A stretch of 35,430 nt of DNA from an uncultured Clostridium sp. (GCA_947365805.1 CANAZY010000003.1:92158-127587); one strand, 5' to 3'. Positions 17,288 through 27,411 are shown, counted from the stretch's first letter. Numbers and translations: made by a program. Notes: generated by a model from the sequence alone, not told the origin.

Positions 17288-18112
17288 TTATTTTCTCATT
17301 CCTAATATAGCGGTATTTCTTCCTGCTAACTCTTTATGGGCTCTGTATGAATGCATCTGTCCATTGTTACATACTGTGCATATTCCACTATCAATGATAT
17401 TTTCTTTTTTAAGCCCTACTTCTTTCATCATATTCTTATTTATTTTACATGTGTCAATTACATATTTGTTTTTTCCTTGAAGGAAAGTAATAATTTCATC
17501 AATATCTTCCATCTCTTGAAACTCATTTTGGAAATTATCGGCAACATCTTTTGATACCTCAAAATGGCACTTTCTAATGCAAGGTCCAATACAACAAATG
17601 ATGTCTTTTGGATTACACCCATATTCTTGTATCATACCTTCTACAGCAACTTTTCCTATTCTTGTAAGAGTTCCTTTCCAGCCAGAATGAACATCCCCAA
17701 TCACCTTTTTTACAGGGTCATATAAATAAATTGGTGTACAATCTGCAAAACTTAAGGAACAAGTAATTCCTGTTTGATTGGTTATCAATCCATCCACATT
17801 TGTGAATTCTTTGTGAAAGATTTCTATCTCATTTTTCTTTTCATCAATTCTTTTTACTATATTGGTATGGGTTTGATATGGTCTTATGATAGTTTCTTTT
17901 GGTATTTGTAGTGAGCTCGCTAATTTGGTATAGTTATCTTCTACCTTATTCTTTTTTTCTTCATAAGTTTCATTTCCAGCTATATCAAAATCATTTGCTT
18001 TTAATGTATAACAATGAACTAACTCTGGATATTCTAGTAACTTTCGGAATTGTAAAAACTCCACTTCATCTTTCTTAACATGAACCATCGTTTCATTTGA
18101 TAAATCTATCAT
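17288..18112 (-). CDS. pgeF: purine nucleoside phosphorylase / laccase-domain protein (PgeF, YfiH type)
   Basis: 274 residues. The zinc-site motifs are present: RPYQTHTN (His), LSFADCTPIYLYDP (Cys) and GDVHSGWKGTLTRIG (His), with HSYRAHKELAGRN at the C-terminus. YfiH/PgeF proteins, once called polyphenol oxidases, act on purine nucleosides; in E. coli PgeF also edits misincorporated residues in muropeptide precursors. Placement directly before an LD-carboxypeptidase gene fits a cell-wall link, though this is inference. A TTGACA-17-TAAAAT promoter lies 31 nt upstream. AAGGAGG is about 11 nt from the ATG. Confidence 0.9.
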   Translation of the reverse strand: MIDLSNETMVHVKKDEVEFLQFRKLLEYPELVHCYTLKANDFDIAGNETYEEKKNKVEDNYTKLASSLQIPKETIIRPYQTHTNIVKRIDEKKNEIEIFHKEFTNVDGLITNQTGITCSLSFADCTPIYLYDPVKKVIGDVHSGWKGTLTRIGKVAVEGMIQEYGCNPKDIICCIGPCIRKCHFEVSKDVADNFQNEFQEMEDIDEIITFLQGKNKYVIDTCKINKNMMKEVGLKKENIIDSGICTVCNNGQMHSYRAHKELAGRNTAILGMRK

Positions 18113-18142
18113 ATTACCAACTTCCTCCTTATACCTGTTACT

Positions 18143-18171
18143 ATTTTATTATGCTTCTTTCAGAATGTCAA
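18143..18171 (-). promoter_or_regulatory. promoter of the pgeF-S66 operon
   Basis: On the minus strand TTGACA (18166-18171), a 17-nt spacer and TAAAAT (18143-18148). Confidence 0.7.
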
Positions 18172-18298
18172 TTCCTTTTCCTCTATCTCAAAAAAAGAAA
18201 TTGATATTATTACCTATATCTCTTTGTATGAATTGTACCTCCTAATATACAAATCGTGTAAAAAATAAGTAAGAAATTAGGATATTTTCCTAGTATAG

Positions 18299-18330
18299 AA
18301 AAAAGAGAAAAGCACGCTTTTCTCTTTTTT
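18299..18330 (-). terminator. terminator after the glycine-rich pilin gene
   Basis: A 15-bp stem (18299-18313 with 18316-18330) with A/T ends lies 3 nt after the stop at 18334. Confidence 0.85.
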
Positions 18331-18333
18331 TAA

Positions 18334-20035
18334 CTAGTCTTCTTGGATAAATGTTCCTTCTATCATTTTTCCTTTGGTGATTGAACCATTTCCACCAGAG
18401 CCTCGATATGTTTGTCTTCCTCCTGTTGCATCAATTACACTATTGGCAGATTTTTCAAATGTTTCGTAAAACAAGTTAATACTTCCTCCACCTGAACAAC
18501 CAGCATAATTATGTTCATCATAAGGTGGTACACTTCCTCTACTTACAATTTGATAATTATTTATCATTTTCTTAGCATATATAACAAGTAGTCCTCCTGT
18601 TCCACCAGATGGATTTCCAGCACCAGGTCCTGCACCATTATAGCCATATCCTCCTGCTCCTCCATTTTCAACTCCATTCCCACCATAATAGTTTTGATTG
18701 GTTCGGTAATTCCAACAAGCTCCTCCTCCAGAGCCTCCTGAATAAGAACTTCCTGCAGCACCTGCTCCCCCATAGCTAATAGTGGCTGGAGCTCCTGCTC
18801 CGTCGGCTTTTCCTTCACCTCCGCCACCGCCTCCTGTTGCTCTATTGGTTCCGGCTTTGTCCAGCTCCACCCAGAGCCCTTTTTAATGATTCGCCACCAT
18901 ATGCACAATGTACCCTTGCAGCACCAGCTCCTCCTACTGCTGGAATATATTCAAATTTATTATCATCTTTTTGATATAAATATACGTTTTGCCCTAGTGC
19001 TTTTGCTCCTCTTGCCGTCATACTGATAGTCCCATTATTGGTAAAGGTACCTGTACAATATATTATCATTCCTTTTGGTCCCCCATATGTTCCAGATATG
19101 GTTGTTAAGGTTACCCCACTATCAATTGTCAAGTTCCCATCTACTTTTAGTACAACTGTATTTTTTGCATTTGTACTTGCTGTTGCAATATCATTTGTAT
19201 CTCCAAATGAATATACTTTACTACTTAAAGTTGCTCCTTCTACTGCTGTTTGTCCATCTAATACTAAATCACCTTCATGAGTTATCATATTTAATGAATA
19301 TACTTCTGAGGTTTCTTGTCCATCATTTGTTTTACCATTTACTCGTATTTTTCCACTATTATTTAAGTCTTTAATTGCAGTAAATATATCTTTTACTGGC
19401 AATACGGCATTTGTTACTGTACAACTTGCTATTGCAGTTCTTCCATTATTTGCTCTTATGATAAAACGATATGTTCCATTGAAAATTACTTTAAATATTT
19501 TTTCTGTATTTCCTTTATCTACTTTTAACTCTGCTCCATTAATTGGCTCAATTGCTATTATTTCTCCATTGTGTATTGTTCCTGTTACTTGAATTTCAAC
19601 TTCTTCTGCCTCTTCTTGTGTTGTTAATACTACTGCTGTAGCTAATGGTACCTCTCCTTGCAATTTTTCGCCTACAATTACTGTGTTATCTTCTTTTACA
19701 ATATAGCCATATCCTTTGTATTCTCCCTCTATTGTATTATCTATTATTTCGCCTGATATACTATCTAAAACAACAAAGTCCTCCAATATGTCCGTTTTTG
19801 TTATATTCTCTTTTTCATAGTTTTCTGCTTGTAAGTTCATAATCCTTAGTTCTAGCTCTTCTTTTATTTGTGCTTTTTGTGTAGCTACTAATGCTTCTTT
19901 GGATTTATGAAATATTCCTCTATCTCCAATTGCCAAATTAACTACAATCCCTGCTAGGATTAGCATTACGATTATGGTAATAATTAATGCGATTAATGTG
20001 ATTCCTCTTTTCTTTTGCAATCTACCTAATTCCAT
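18334..20035 (-). CDS. glycine-rich protein with prepilin N-terminus, restored by CGGA recoding
   Basis: The N-terminus is MELGRLQKKRG, then ITLIALIITIIVMLILAGI, a type IV prepilin leader. Residues about 40-75 are a helical stalk. The middle holds beta-rich repeats (TGTIHNGEIIAIE, GNLTIDSGVTLTT). The last 200 residues are a Gly-rich, Asn/Ser/Tyr-containing region. The plain frame breaks inside this region at AGC-CGG-AAC (18850-18853). Reading CGGA as one codon joins GGAGQS to GTNRATGGGGGGEG and carries on to GTFIQED at 18334, 566 residues. Base composition and Gly-richness continue smoothly across the join. AGGAGG precedes the ATG. It is probably surface-exposed; function is unknown. Confidence 0.85.
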
Positions 20036-20121
20036 TGTTCTTCCTCCTATGTATTTTTGCTATATAACTCTTTTGTTTTATATAATTCTTTTATTCACTT
20101 CTTATATAAGTATACAATTTC

Positions 20122-20151
20122 ATTTTATCTCTACAAGATATTGTTTGTCAA
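20122..20151 (-). promoter_or_regulatory. promoter of the glycine-rich pilin gene
   Basis: On the minus strand TTGACA (20146-20151), an 18-nt spacer and TAAAAT (20122-20127), about 90 nt before the ATG. Confidence 0.55.
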
Positions 20152-20209
20152 CATATTTCTTTTCCAAATTGTATTTCTTTTGCATTACACTACCATTAAT
20201 CTAATTGGT

Positions 20210-23200
20210 CTAGTTAGAGGTTTGATGTATTTTTTCATTTCCTATTTCTTCCAAAATCTGATGTTTTTCTTTGTTTGGAATGTAGTAGTAAGAATTGCAG
20301 TTTGGGTCAAAATTGCAAATGGATTTATATTCACAATAGTCACATGGTGTTTTTTTCTTTTTTTGATTGTAGTATGGTTTTATTTCTATTTCGCCTGAGT
20401 AGATTTCTTTTGCAATTTCTTTGATTACTTTATTAATATGATTTTGTAACGTTTTAAATTCTTCTTTTGTTACTGTACTTGACCTTGCTTCACTAATATT
20501 TTGATTTTGGTCTAAGTAGGCAGGTATTAAGTTTGATGCTCCTTTTTCTAAGGTCTTATCCATCATTCTTACTACATTAACATCTGCTAAAATTAAGCCT
20601 TGCATTTTGAATTGTTTTTTGATTTCCTTTTCAATTTCTTCATTGGTCTTGTTTTTGTCTGCTTTTATGATAGGGTCTATTACATTAAAATACAATACAC
20701 CTGCTGGAATTAGGTCTTCTTGTTTTTCGGTTACTGCATCTAAATAGGTTAATAACTGAATTTGTAACCCTGCTACTACTTCGTTTAAATCGATATTTTT
20801 TAGAGATGATTTATAATCAATAATTCGAATATAATTTCCATCTTTTCCTTTTGCTAAATCGATACGGTCTATTTTTCCTGTAATTTCTACTTTTTTACCA
20901 TTATCTAAATCAATCGTAATTGGTGGATAATCTTTTTGGTTTTTAAATTCTACCTCATTTCCAACAATCTCAAAATCACTATTAATAATACTTGCAATAA
21001 TGTATTTCATCGCTTGTAAAATAAGTTTTTCTAATCGTTTTGTTAAGATTTGATATTTCTTTGTTGCTCCTAATATATAATTTCTATTTTGCGTTAATTT
21101 TTCATTGATAATGCTTTTAATAATTTCGGAAATTTCATCTTCTTGCATTTGTTTTAATTTTAGATTTCTTCCGAATTACTTGGTCAAAAAAGGTGTCAAT
21201 GACATCATGCATAAAATTTCCTGTATCGATGCTTTTTACTTCAAATAAGCTTTTTTCGTTTAATCCTAATCCATATTTTAAGTAAAATGAAAATGCACAT
21301 TGCTTATATTTCTCTAATCGGGAAATGCTCGTTCTTAACGTATCACCATACAGGTTTTGTATATTTTCTTTCCTTATATGAGAAGGCTTATTTTGATAAT
21401 ATATTCCTTTTAATGCCTCTTCTAATTTTAATTTATATTCTTCATCTTGTTCATAAACTCGATATAATTCGAACCATAAATCATTAATCTGTTTTCCATC
21501 TTCGAAATCACGAATATAATTTAATAATTCATAGAAAACTGCTTCCTTTGTTGTAATCATACTTTCTTTTTCAATCATATCACTTTTGGTAGTTAGTTTT
21601 GGATACATTCTTTTTAATTTTGAAATAAGCACGGATGGTCTTAATGTTTTTCCTTCACTATCAGAAGATGCATAAGAAATATATAACTTTTCTTCTGGTA
21701 TGGTAAATGCTTTATATGTATTAAAGTTTTCTTCATATAATTGTTCATTCGTATCCTTAGCAAGTTCAATACCATTGTCCTTTAAATAGCCTCTATCCTT
21801 ATCGTTTAAAAATCCCTCTTCTTTATAACTAGATGGAAAGACACCATCATTCATTCCAATTAAGAAAGCGGCTTTTACTTTGTGGGTTCTACTTCGTTCT
21901 ACATCTGCAATCATAACTTGATCAAGACTTGCAGGAATGGTTCCTAGTCCACTACTTACTAATCCCATTTTTAATAGTTTTGTGTATTCCTCAAAAGAAA
22001 GCTTTTCTTCTGGCAATACAAAAACCAACTCATCAATTACTTTCATAACAGTATCCCATGTTGTTTCATATATATTACTTAACTCAATTTGTCCATTTTC
22101 TCTTAAATCTTTTGCTTTTTGTTGTAGCTTTTCATATATTTCGTTTTCTATCAAAAACTCATATAAGGCTTTTGATAAGTCTTTTGCTGTTTTCATTCTT
22201 GATAATTTATTTTTAAATGTTAATAGTGGTGTAACGACTTTTAAACGCATCTGGTTTAGTTTCTCTAATTGCTCATCACTTTTTGCAATTTTCCATTCTT
22301 CTTTATACCACTTATTTCCCTTAATTCCATAGGAAATACAATAATTTTCAAGTTCAAAAATTTCTTCCTTTGTTAAGTTAGAAAATCCAGTTTTTAAGTA
22401 ATGAAACATAGCCTCATAAGACCAGTTTTTTGCGAAAATATCAACTACTGCCATCATGTATTTTACTAAAATATTTTGACTAAAATCCTTTTTTTCGTCA
22501 ATAAAAATAGGAATTTCATATCGTGCAAAAAGAGCTGTAATTAAACTTGCATATTGTTCCATGTTTTTCGTAATAACGGATATATCACAATACCTGTAAT
22601 TTTCATTTTTTACTAAGCTAATAATAGTTTTAGCTACTTGTTCTACTTCTGAAAATGGGTTCTTCGCTAAAAATAATTGTATATAGTTTGTTTCACTTTC
22701 ATATTTTATTGTTTGATTTTCACTCATGTTTTTTTCTAACAAATGTAATTCTTCATTTCGAAATCTTTGTAATTCTTCCCTGTAAACTGGTTTTTCAATT
22801 GCTACTTTTTCCTCTTTTGCAATGTTTACTAATTTTGATACGGTCTGTTTATTGGTATAAAAAATATCATTTAAGTCTTTTGCCTCTTCTATACTATCAC
22901 TACAAATCGTAACATTTACCTCTTTTGCTGACTTTAATAGTTTACGAATAATTTCATACTCTTGTTTTGTAAAACCTGAAAACTCATCTATGTAGAGAAT
23001 TGTATTTTGAAACATATTGCTATCTTCTAGCTTGTCCGCAAGTATCGTTAAAACATCATCTTCATCAAGATAAGATTCTTGTATTTTATCTTGATAGTTC
23101 TTATATAATAAGTAAATATCTTCTAATTTCGCTTTTATGTATTGGTTGTTCGTTTGATTGGTAATGTTTTCTAACATATCGGTTGTTACCATATGTTTCT

Positions 23201-23571
23201 TTAATTCTTTTATTTGGTCTATCACTAACTCTACATTTTCATCTGACCTACTTAAAAACGTTAAATTCTTTTTTTGTTGTTGTAATAAATGAGAAATAAG
23301 CATTGCTTTTCCCGATTTTGAAAGTGACGTTTTTGCTCCTCCGCTCGTCTTGGAATATACGATATGCCATACGAGCAAATGTTAATACTTCTGCCTGAAT
23401 AACTGCATTTTGGTCTAAGATATCTAACAATTTTCTTTCTTGCATGTACGAAAATTGCTCTGGTGTAATTACATAGATTTTATCTGGTCCATTTAATTTT
23501 TCTTTTATCTCACGAAAACAAAACTCGCTTTTACCACTACCTGCTTTTCCATAAATCAGTCGTAATCCCAT
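20210..23571 (-). CDS. addB: ATP-dependent nuclease subunit B, restored by two CGGA recodings
   Basis: AddB is the helicase-like nuclease subunit of the AddAB end-resection enzyme. The frame opens MGLRLIYGKAGSGKSEF (Walker A, 8-15). It breaks at GAG-CGG-AGG (23340-23343), continues for about 720 codons, and breaks again at ATT-CGG-AAG (21170-21173). It then runs to the C-terminal nuclease: DRIDLAKGKDG, RIIDYKSS and the Fe-S cluster Cys of CDYCEYKSICNFDPNC. Reading both CGGA sites as Gly gives FQDEGGAKTSLS (the family has a Gly-Gly here) and QVIGRNLKLKQM. The corrected product is exactly 1119 residues, a normal AddB size. addA is not adjacent; the next gene downstream is the pilin. With two breaks it is the strongest case against chance mutation. 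Confidence 0.95.
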
Positions 23572-23604
23572 AAACGTCCTCCTTTCTTTAAAATTTCATC
23601 CTAT

Positions 23605-23680
23605 TGGGTCGCATAATATGCGACCCCTACATCATTCATTATTCACATTAACATATCAATAAAGAGTATCGCCCCTACAT
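23605..23680 (-). repeat. two TGTAGGGG elements between the OGG-type glycosylase and addB
   Basis: One copy (about 23605-23632) is TGTAGGGGTCGCAT with ATGCGACCC, a perfect hairpin on the minus strand. A second partial copy, TGTAGGGGCGATACTC (about 23663-23678), begins at the TAA stop of the glycosylase gene. Confidence 0.65.
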
Positions 23681-24543
23681 TACGCCGTTTCTCGTTTCCA
23701 ATAGAATAAATATTGTTGTGCCATCCCTGCTAATTCTCCATACTTTATATTTGCTAAGTTTTCAATTTCTTGTTTCTTTACTTTTGTTTCATCTTCGTTT
23801 TTCATATATAATTCATTCATAACACGTCTTACCCATACGTCAATTGGAAATACTTCGAAACGATGCATGCCAAATAATAAAATACAATCTGCCACTTTAG
23901 GTCCTACTCCTGGTAAAGATTCTAAGATTTGTCTTCGCTTTTTTACATCTTTTATACCTTTTAATTCTTCTAGGTTAATTTCTCCTTTCATAAACTTCTT
24001 TGTTGTTTCATACACGTATTTATCGCGAAACCCAAGTCCTAAATTTCGTAAATCTTCCATACTTGCATGTGATAATTGTTCCTTGGTTGGAAAGGTATAA
24101 TACGTGTTGTTGTTCCACATTATCTTAGTTCCATATTCTTTTGAAATTCTCTCAATAATTTTTTGAATTCTAGGAATATTATTATTTGCTGATATAATAA
24201 ACGAAATAATCATTTCCCATAAGTCTTGGTTTAAGATACGAATTCCATTTCCAAATTCAATACTTTTAGCTAAGTAACCATCAATTTTACTTAGCTTATT
24301 TTTTATTTCTTGATAATTTGTTTTTAAATCGAAGTAATCTTCTACAATTTGTTTAATATCTCCTTCACAAACGCCTTGAAATATAATTTTATTTTCTTCT
24401 TTTTTTACATTTAATACATTGGTACCAAAAACACCTGTATAGCTACTGTCTTCTCCCTTATGCCATCTAAAACATTGTCCGCATTCAAATATGTGCTTTG
24501 GTTCAAAATCTATTTTGTCAATTACTAATTTTTGTTCTTTCAT
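23680..24543 (-). CDS. OGG1/HhH-GPD family DNA glycosylase
   Basis: 287 residues from ATG 24543, chosen because GAGG lies 8 nt upstream; the ORF opens further up at 24585. The N-terminal OGG domain reads HIFECGQCFRWH. The helix-hairpin-helix is in LPGVGPKVADCILLFG (catalytic Lys just after GVGP), and the catalytic Asp is in FPIDVWVRRVM. It would excise 8-oxoguanine and related lesions and nick the strand. It precedes addB on the same strand, separated by repeat elements, giving a small DNA-repair group. Confidence 0.92.
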   Translation of the reverse strand: MKEQKLVIDKIDFEPKHIFECGQCFRWHKGEDSSYTGVFGTNVLNVKKEENKIIFQGVCEGDIKQIVEDYFDLKTNYQEIKNKLSKIDGYLAKSIEFGNGIRILNQDLWEMIISFIISANNNIPRIQKIIERISKEYGTKIMWNNNTYYTFPTKEQLSHASMEDLRNLGLGFRDKYVYETTKKFMKGEINLEELKGIKDVKKRRQILESLPGVGPKVADCILLFGMHRFEVFPIDVWVRRVMNELYMKNEDETKVKKQEIENLANIKYGELAGMAQQYLFYWKRETA

Positions 24544-24603
24544 ATTTTCATCCTCTTTTTCCATTTTAACATATTTTTGATGCAATATTCAATGTTTTTT
24601 ATT

Positions 24604-25473
24604 TTATTCCCTTTTAAATCCTAATCCATATGCCTCCCTTGCATTAGAAATAATAACAAACGAGCGAGGGTCTATTTTTTTACTAATTTGCTTAATTCTC
24701 ATAGCCTCATTTCTAGATGCCACACATAATAGCATCATTTTTTCTTCATTAGTATACATTCCTTTTGCATAAATTCCAGTCGTTCCTCTTTCTATTTCTT
24801 TTATGATTTCGTCCGATATGGTTAAGTATTTATCCGATATAATATAAATTAGCTTTGTAAAATTGATTCCTTCAAAGAGAATATCAATTACTTTTCCCAT
24901 TAAATAAATGGTAATTGCAGAATATAATCCAATCTCGATTTTTCGAAAAAATATGGCATTTAATATAATAATAACCGTATCAATGATAACAATTAAGTTT
25001 CCTGTTCGGTAATTTGGTTTATATTCTCGAATTACATAGGCAAGCATATCGCTTCCTCCTGTGGAAGCATTTGCTCTTAAGATAATAGATGTCCCCACTC
25101 CCATAATAATTCCACCATAAATACATGCTAAAAATGAGTCGGTTGTTAGTGCTTGGTATTGATCTAATGCATCAATAAAAACAGATAAAAATACAGTTCC
25201 AATAATTCCTTTTAATACAAAGCTTTTTCCTTTTTTGATAAAAGCTAATATAAAAATTGGTATATTTAAGGCAAGTATGGTAAACCCCATTGGTAGTTTT
25301 AAGAAATAATATAAAATGGTAGCAATACCTGTAAATCCTCCAGATGATAATTGATTCGGAAGTAGGAACAAAGATACAGCAACTGCCATAAAGAAAGTAC
25401 CTATTATAATTTGTAAAATTTCGAAAAAATATTTCTTTAATCTTAATTTATTTCGTTTTTCCTTTATTCCCAT
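24604..25473 (-). CDS. YitT family membrane protein (DUF161 plus DUF2179)
   Basis: 289 residues. Five or six membrane helices fill the first 200 residues, with LPNQLSSGGFTGIATI and RANASTGGSDMLAYVIRE as YitT family signatures. The soluble C-terminal DUF2179 domain (GTTGIYAKGMYTNEEKMMLLCVAS) ends IDPRSFVIISNAREAYGLGFK. The family is widespread in Firmicutes with no settled function. It is 60 nt upstream of the glycosylase gene on the same strand. AAGGAGG is upstream of the ATG. Confidence 0.9.
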   Translation of the reverse strand: MGIKEKRNKLRLKKYFFEILQIIIGTFFMAVAVSLFLLPNQLSSGGFTGIATILYYFLKLPMGFTILALNIPIFILAFIKKGKSFVLKGIIGTVFLSVFIDALDQYQALTTDSFLACIYGGIIMGVGTSIILRANASTGGSDMLAYVIREYKPNYRTGNLIVIIDTVIIILNAIFFRKIEIGLYSAITIYLMGKVIDILFEGINFTKLIYIISDKYLTISDEIIKEIERGTTGIYAKGMYTNEEKMMLLCVASRNEAMRIKQISKKIDPRSFVIISNAREAYGLGFKRE

Positions 25474-25524
25474 TTTAGCCTCCTTAAACTTTTATATTGT
25501 TAAAAATAATAATATATACAAAAA

Positions 25525-25564
25525 AGTACCTATATTTGTATTATTTACAAATATAGGTACTTTA
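25525..25564 (-). terminator. terminator of the plsX-acpP-rnc-radical SAM cluster
   Basis: An 18-bp stem (AAGTACCTATATTTGTA and its complement) followed by T on the minus strand, 7 nt after the radical SAM stop. Confidence 0.9.
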
Positions 25565-25570
25565 TACCAT

Positions 25571-26650
25571 TTATGATTTTACTACTGTTTCTTCTTCTTT
25601 AAAATCTGAAAAAGTTTTTAAGATATTAATTTCTGATTTTCCTGGTTTTATATTGTCATCTTTTGTTACTTGAATATCTACTTCGTAAACATCTTTTAAT
25701 TTATTAGCATTTTCTCTCTTATGTCCTACTACGCTATTAACATCTTGTGGATTTACTCTAATTTCAACTTCTTTTACTTTTACATTAAATTTCTTAATTT
25801 TATCAACAATACTATCATACCAAATACTATCTTCTACTAGTTGTCCAAAAGCTGGATGAAATGGTCCTGCTACTACATCACTTTTATCACTATTTGGTTC
25901 TGAAATAATGTCTGTATTTTGAAGTCCTATTCGAATTACTTCTACTTTACTTTTATTGAAAAGATATACTAATTCTTTACATCTTTCTACTGCTTGGTTT
26001 AAGGTAATTGGCTCGTATTCTCCACTTGTATATTCTTCTTCTAATTTTGTATTTTTAATAACTAAAACTGGATAAATTCTTACCATTTTTGGTTTTAACT
26101 TAATCAAATCTTTTGCCGTATTTAATTCGTCTATTCTTGTACTTTCTGGAAGTCCTACCATCATTTGATGTCCTAATTTAAATCCATAAAATCTTATTTG
26201 TTTTGATGCTTTTTTTACATCTAAAAAAGTATGTCCTCTTCCTGCTCTGTTTAAAATATAATCATTGGTTGATTGCACACCTAATTCAATTGTTTTTACT
26301 TTATATTTCTTTAGTCGTTTTAATGTTTCTTTATCAATATAATCTGGTCTCGTAGAAATGCGAATCGAATCAATTTCTCCTTTTTTCACATATTCATAAG
26401 CAGCACTTAATAATTCTTCTTGCAATTCCACATCAATTCCTGTAAAACTTCCTCCAAAAAAAGCAATTTCTTTTAGAGCGTCGTCTTCTTTAAAACTTGC
26501 TAAATACTCTTCTACTATTTTCTTTACATCATCTTTTGTTATTTTCTTTAACTGTCCACTAATTGCCTTCTGGTTACAAAAGATACAATCATTTGGGCAA
26601 CCTAAATGTGGTACAAAGATTGGAATAATATATTGCTTTTTCTTTTTCAT
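25571..26650 (-). CDS. Elp3-like radical SAM protein
   Basis: 359 residues. The radical SAM cluster Cys are in HLGCPNDCIFCNQ (C18, C22, C25, a Cx3Cx2C spacing as in Elp3-related proteins). They are followed by FFGGSFTGID and ELGVQSTNDYILNRAGRGHT. The family resembles the radical SAM half of elongator protein 3 but lacks the acetyltransferase domain. In Clostridia it is often encoded beside rnc, as here (17 nt after it). Role unknown, possibly tRNA modification. AGGAGG lies before the ATG. Confidence 0.88.
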   Translation of the reverse strand: MKKKKQYIIPIFVPHLGCPNDCIFCNQKAISGQLKKITKDDVKKIVEEYLASFKEDDALKEIAFFGGSFTGIDVELQEELLSAAYEYVKKGEIDSIRISTRPDYIDKETLKRLKKYKVKTIELGVQSTNDYILNRAGRGHTFLDVKKASKQIRFYGFKLGHQMMVGLPESTRIDELNTAKDLIKLKPKMVRIYPVLVIKNTKLEEEYTSGEYEPITLNQAVERCKELVYLFNKSKVEVIRIGLQNTDIISEPNSDKSDVVAGPFHPAFGQLVEDSIWYDSIVDKIKKFNVKVKEVEIRVNPQDVNSVVGHKRENANKLKDVYEVDIQVTKDDNIKPGKSEINILKTFSDFKEEETVVKS

Positions 26651-26667
26651 TGATACTTCTCCTCCTC

Positions 26668-27339
26668 TTACATTTCCTGCATAGCAAGTCTTGCTGCTTC
26701 CATTTCTGCACTTTTTTTGGAATGTCCTTCACCAGTAGCAAGCACCTTTTTGTTACATATTACTTGTGCTGTAAAGTATTTATCGTGGTCTGGTCCTGTT
26801 TCACGAATAATTTTATATTCAATATGTACATCTCCATGTACTTGTAATTTTTCTTGTAATACTGTTTTGTAATCTTTTAATCCTACGTTTTTACTTGCAA
26901 TTTTAATAGCCTCTGTTAAATTTTCTAAAATAAATTTTTTTACTGGTGCTAGTCCACCATCTAAATACATTGCCGCAATAACAGCTTCTACACTATCTGC
27001 TAAAATGGCTGGTCTTTTACTTCCCCCATTTACCTGTTCGCTTTTGCCTAAGTATAAGAAATCACTAAAATTAAGCTGTAATGCTATTTTATATAAGCTT
27101 TCTTCACATACAACACTTGCTCTAACTTTAGTCATTTCTCCTTCTTTTAGATGTTTATAATTTTCATATAGATACTCGCTTGTTACAAATTCTAGAATCG
27201 CATCTCCTAAAAACTCTAATTTTTCATTACTTGGAATGTTTCTTTCATTTGCATAAGATGTATGAGTTAATGCATTTTTTAATCTTTCTTGATTAGAAAA
27301 AGAATATCCAATATTTTTTTCAAATTCTTGTAGTTCCAT
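26668..27339 (-). CDS. rnc: ribonuclease III
   Basis: 223 residues. The RNase III signature NEKLEFLGDAILE is at 38-50. The second acidic cluster is in LADSVEAVIAAMYLDGG, and a C-terminal dsRNA-binding domain covers about 150-223 (DYKTVLQEKLQVHG to KKSAEMEAARLA). It processes rRNA precursors and double-stranded RNA. AGGAGGTGAA precedes two successive ATGs (27342 and 27339); the second has the better spacing. The gene order plsX-acpP-rnc is the standard Firmicute arrangement without fabD/fabG. Confidence 0.96.
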   Translation of the reverse strand: MELQEFEKNIGYSFSNQERLKNALTHTSYANERNIPSNEKLEFLGDAILEFVTSEYLYENYKHLKEGEMTKVRASVVCEESLYKIALQLNFSDFLYLGKSEQVNGGSKRPAILADSVEAVIAAMYLDGGLAPVKKFILENLTEAIKIASKNVGLKDYKTVLQEKLQVHGDVHIEYKIIRETGPDHDKYFTAQVICNKKVLATGEGHSKKSAEMEAARLAMQEM

Positions 27340-27379
27340 CATTTCACCTCCTATGTTCCTTATTATATAATACATTATA

Positions 27380-27411
27380 AAAAAAAGAAAGGTATTCCCC
27401 TTCTTTTTTCT
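27380..27411 (-). terminator. possible terminator/attenuator between acpP and rnc
   Basis: An A/T-rich hairpin (AAAAAAGAAGGG with CCTTTCTTTTTT) followed by T on the minus strand directly after acpP. It would reduce rnc expression relative to acpP. Confidence 0.55.

Noticed and set aside
19075..19374. Plus-strand ORFs opposite the glycine-rich pilin and other long minus genes
   Set aside because: They lack ribosome binding sites and are reverse-strand shadows of conserved genes.
2423..23571. Pseudogene decay as the general explanation
   Set aside because: Eight changes of the same sign at the same four bases, with otherwise undamaged essential-type genes, do not look like random decay. A systematic sequencing artefact at CGGA cannot be fully excluded without reads, but intact out-of-frame CGGA in many genes argues against it.
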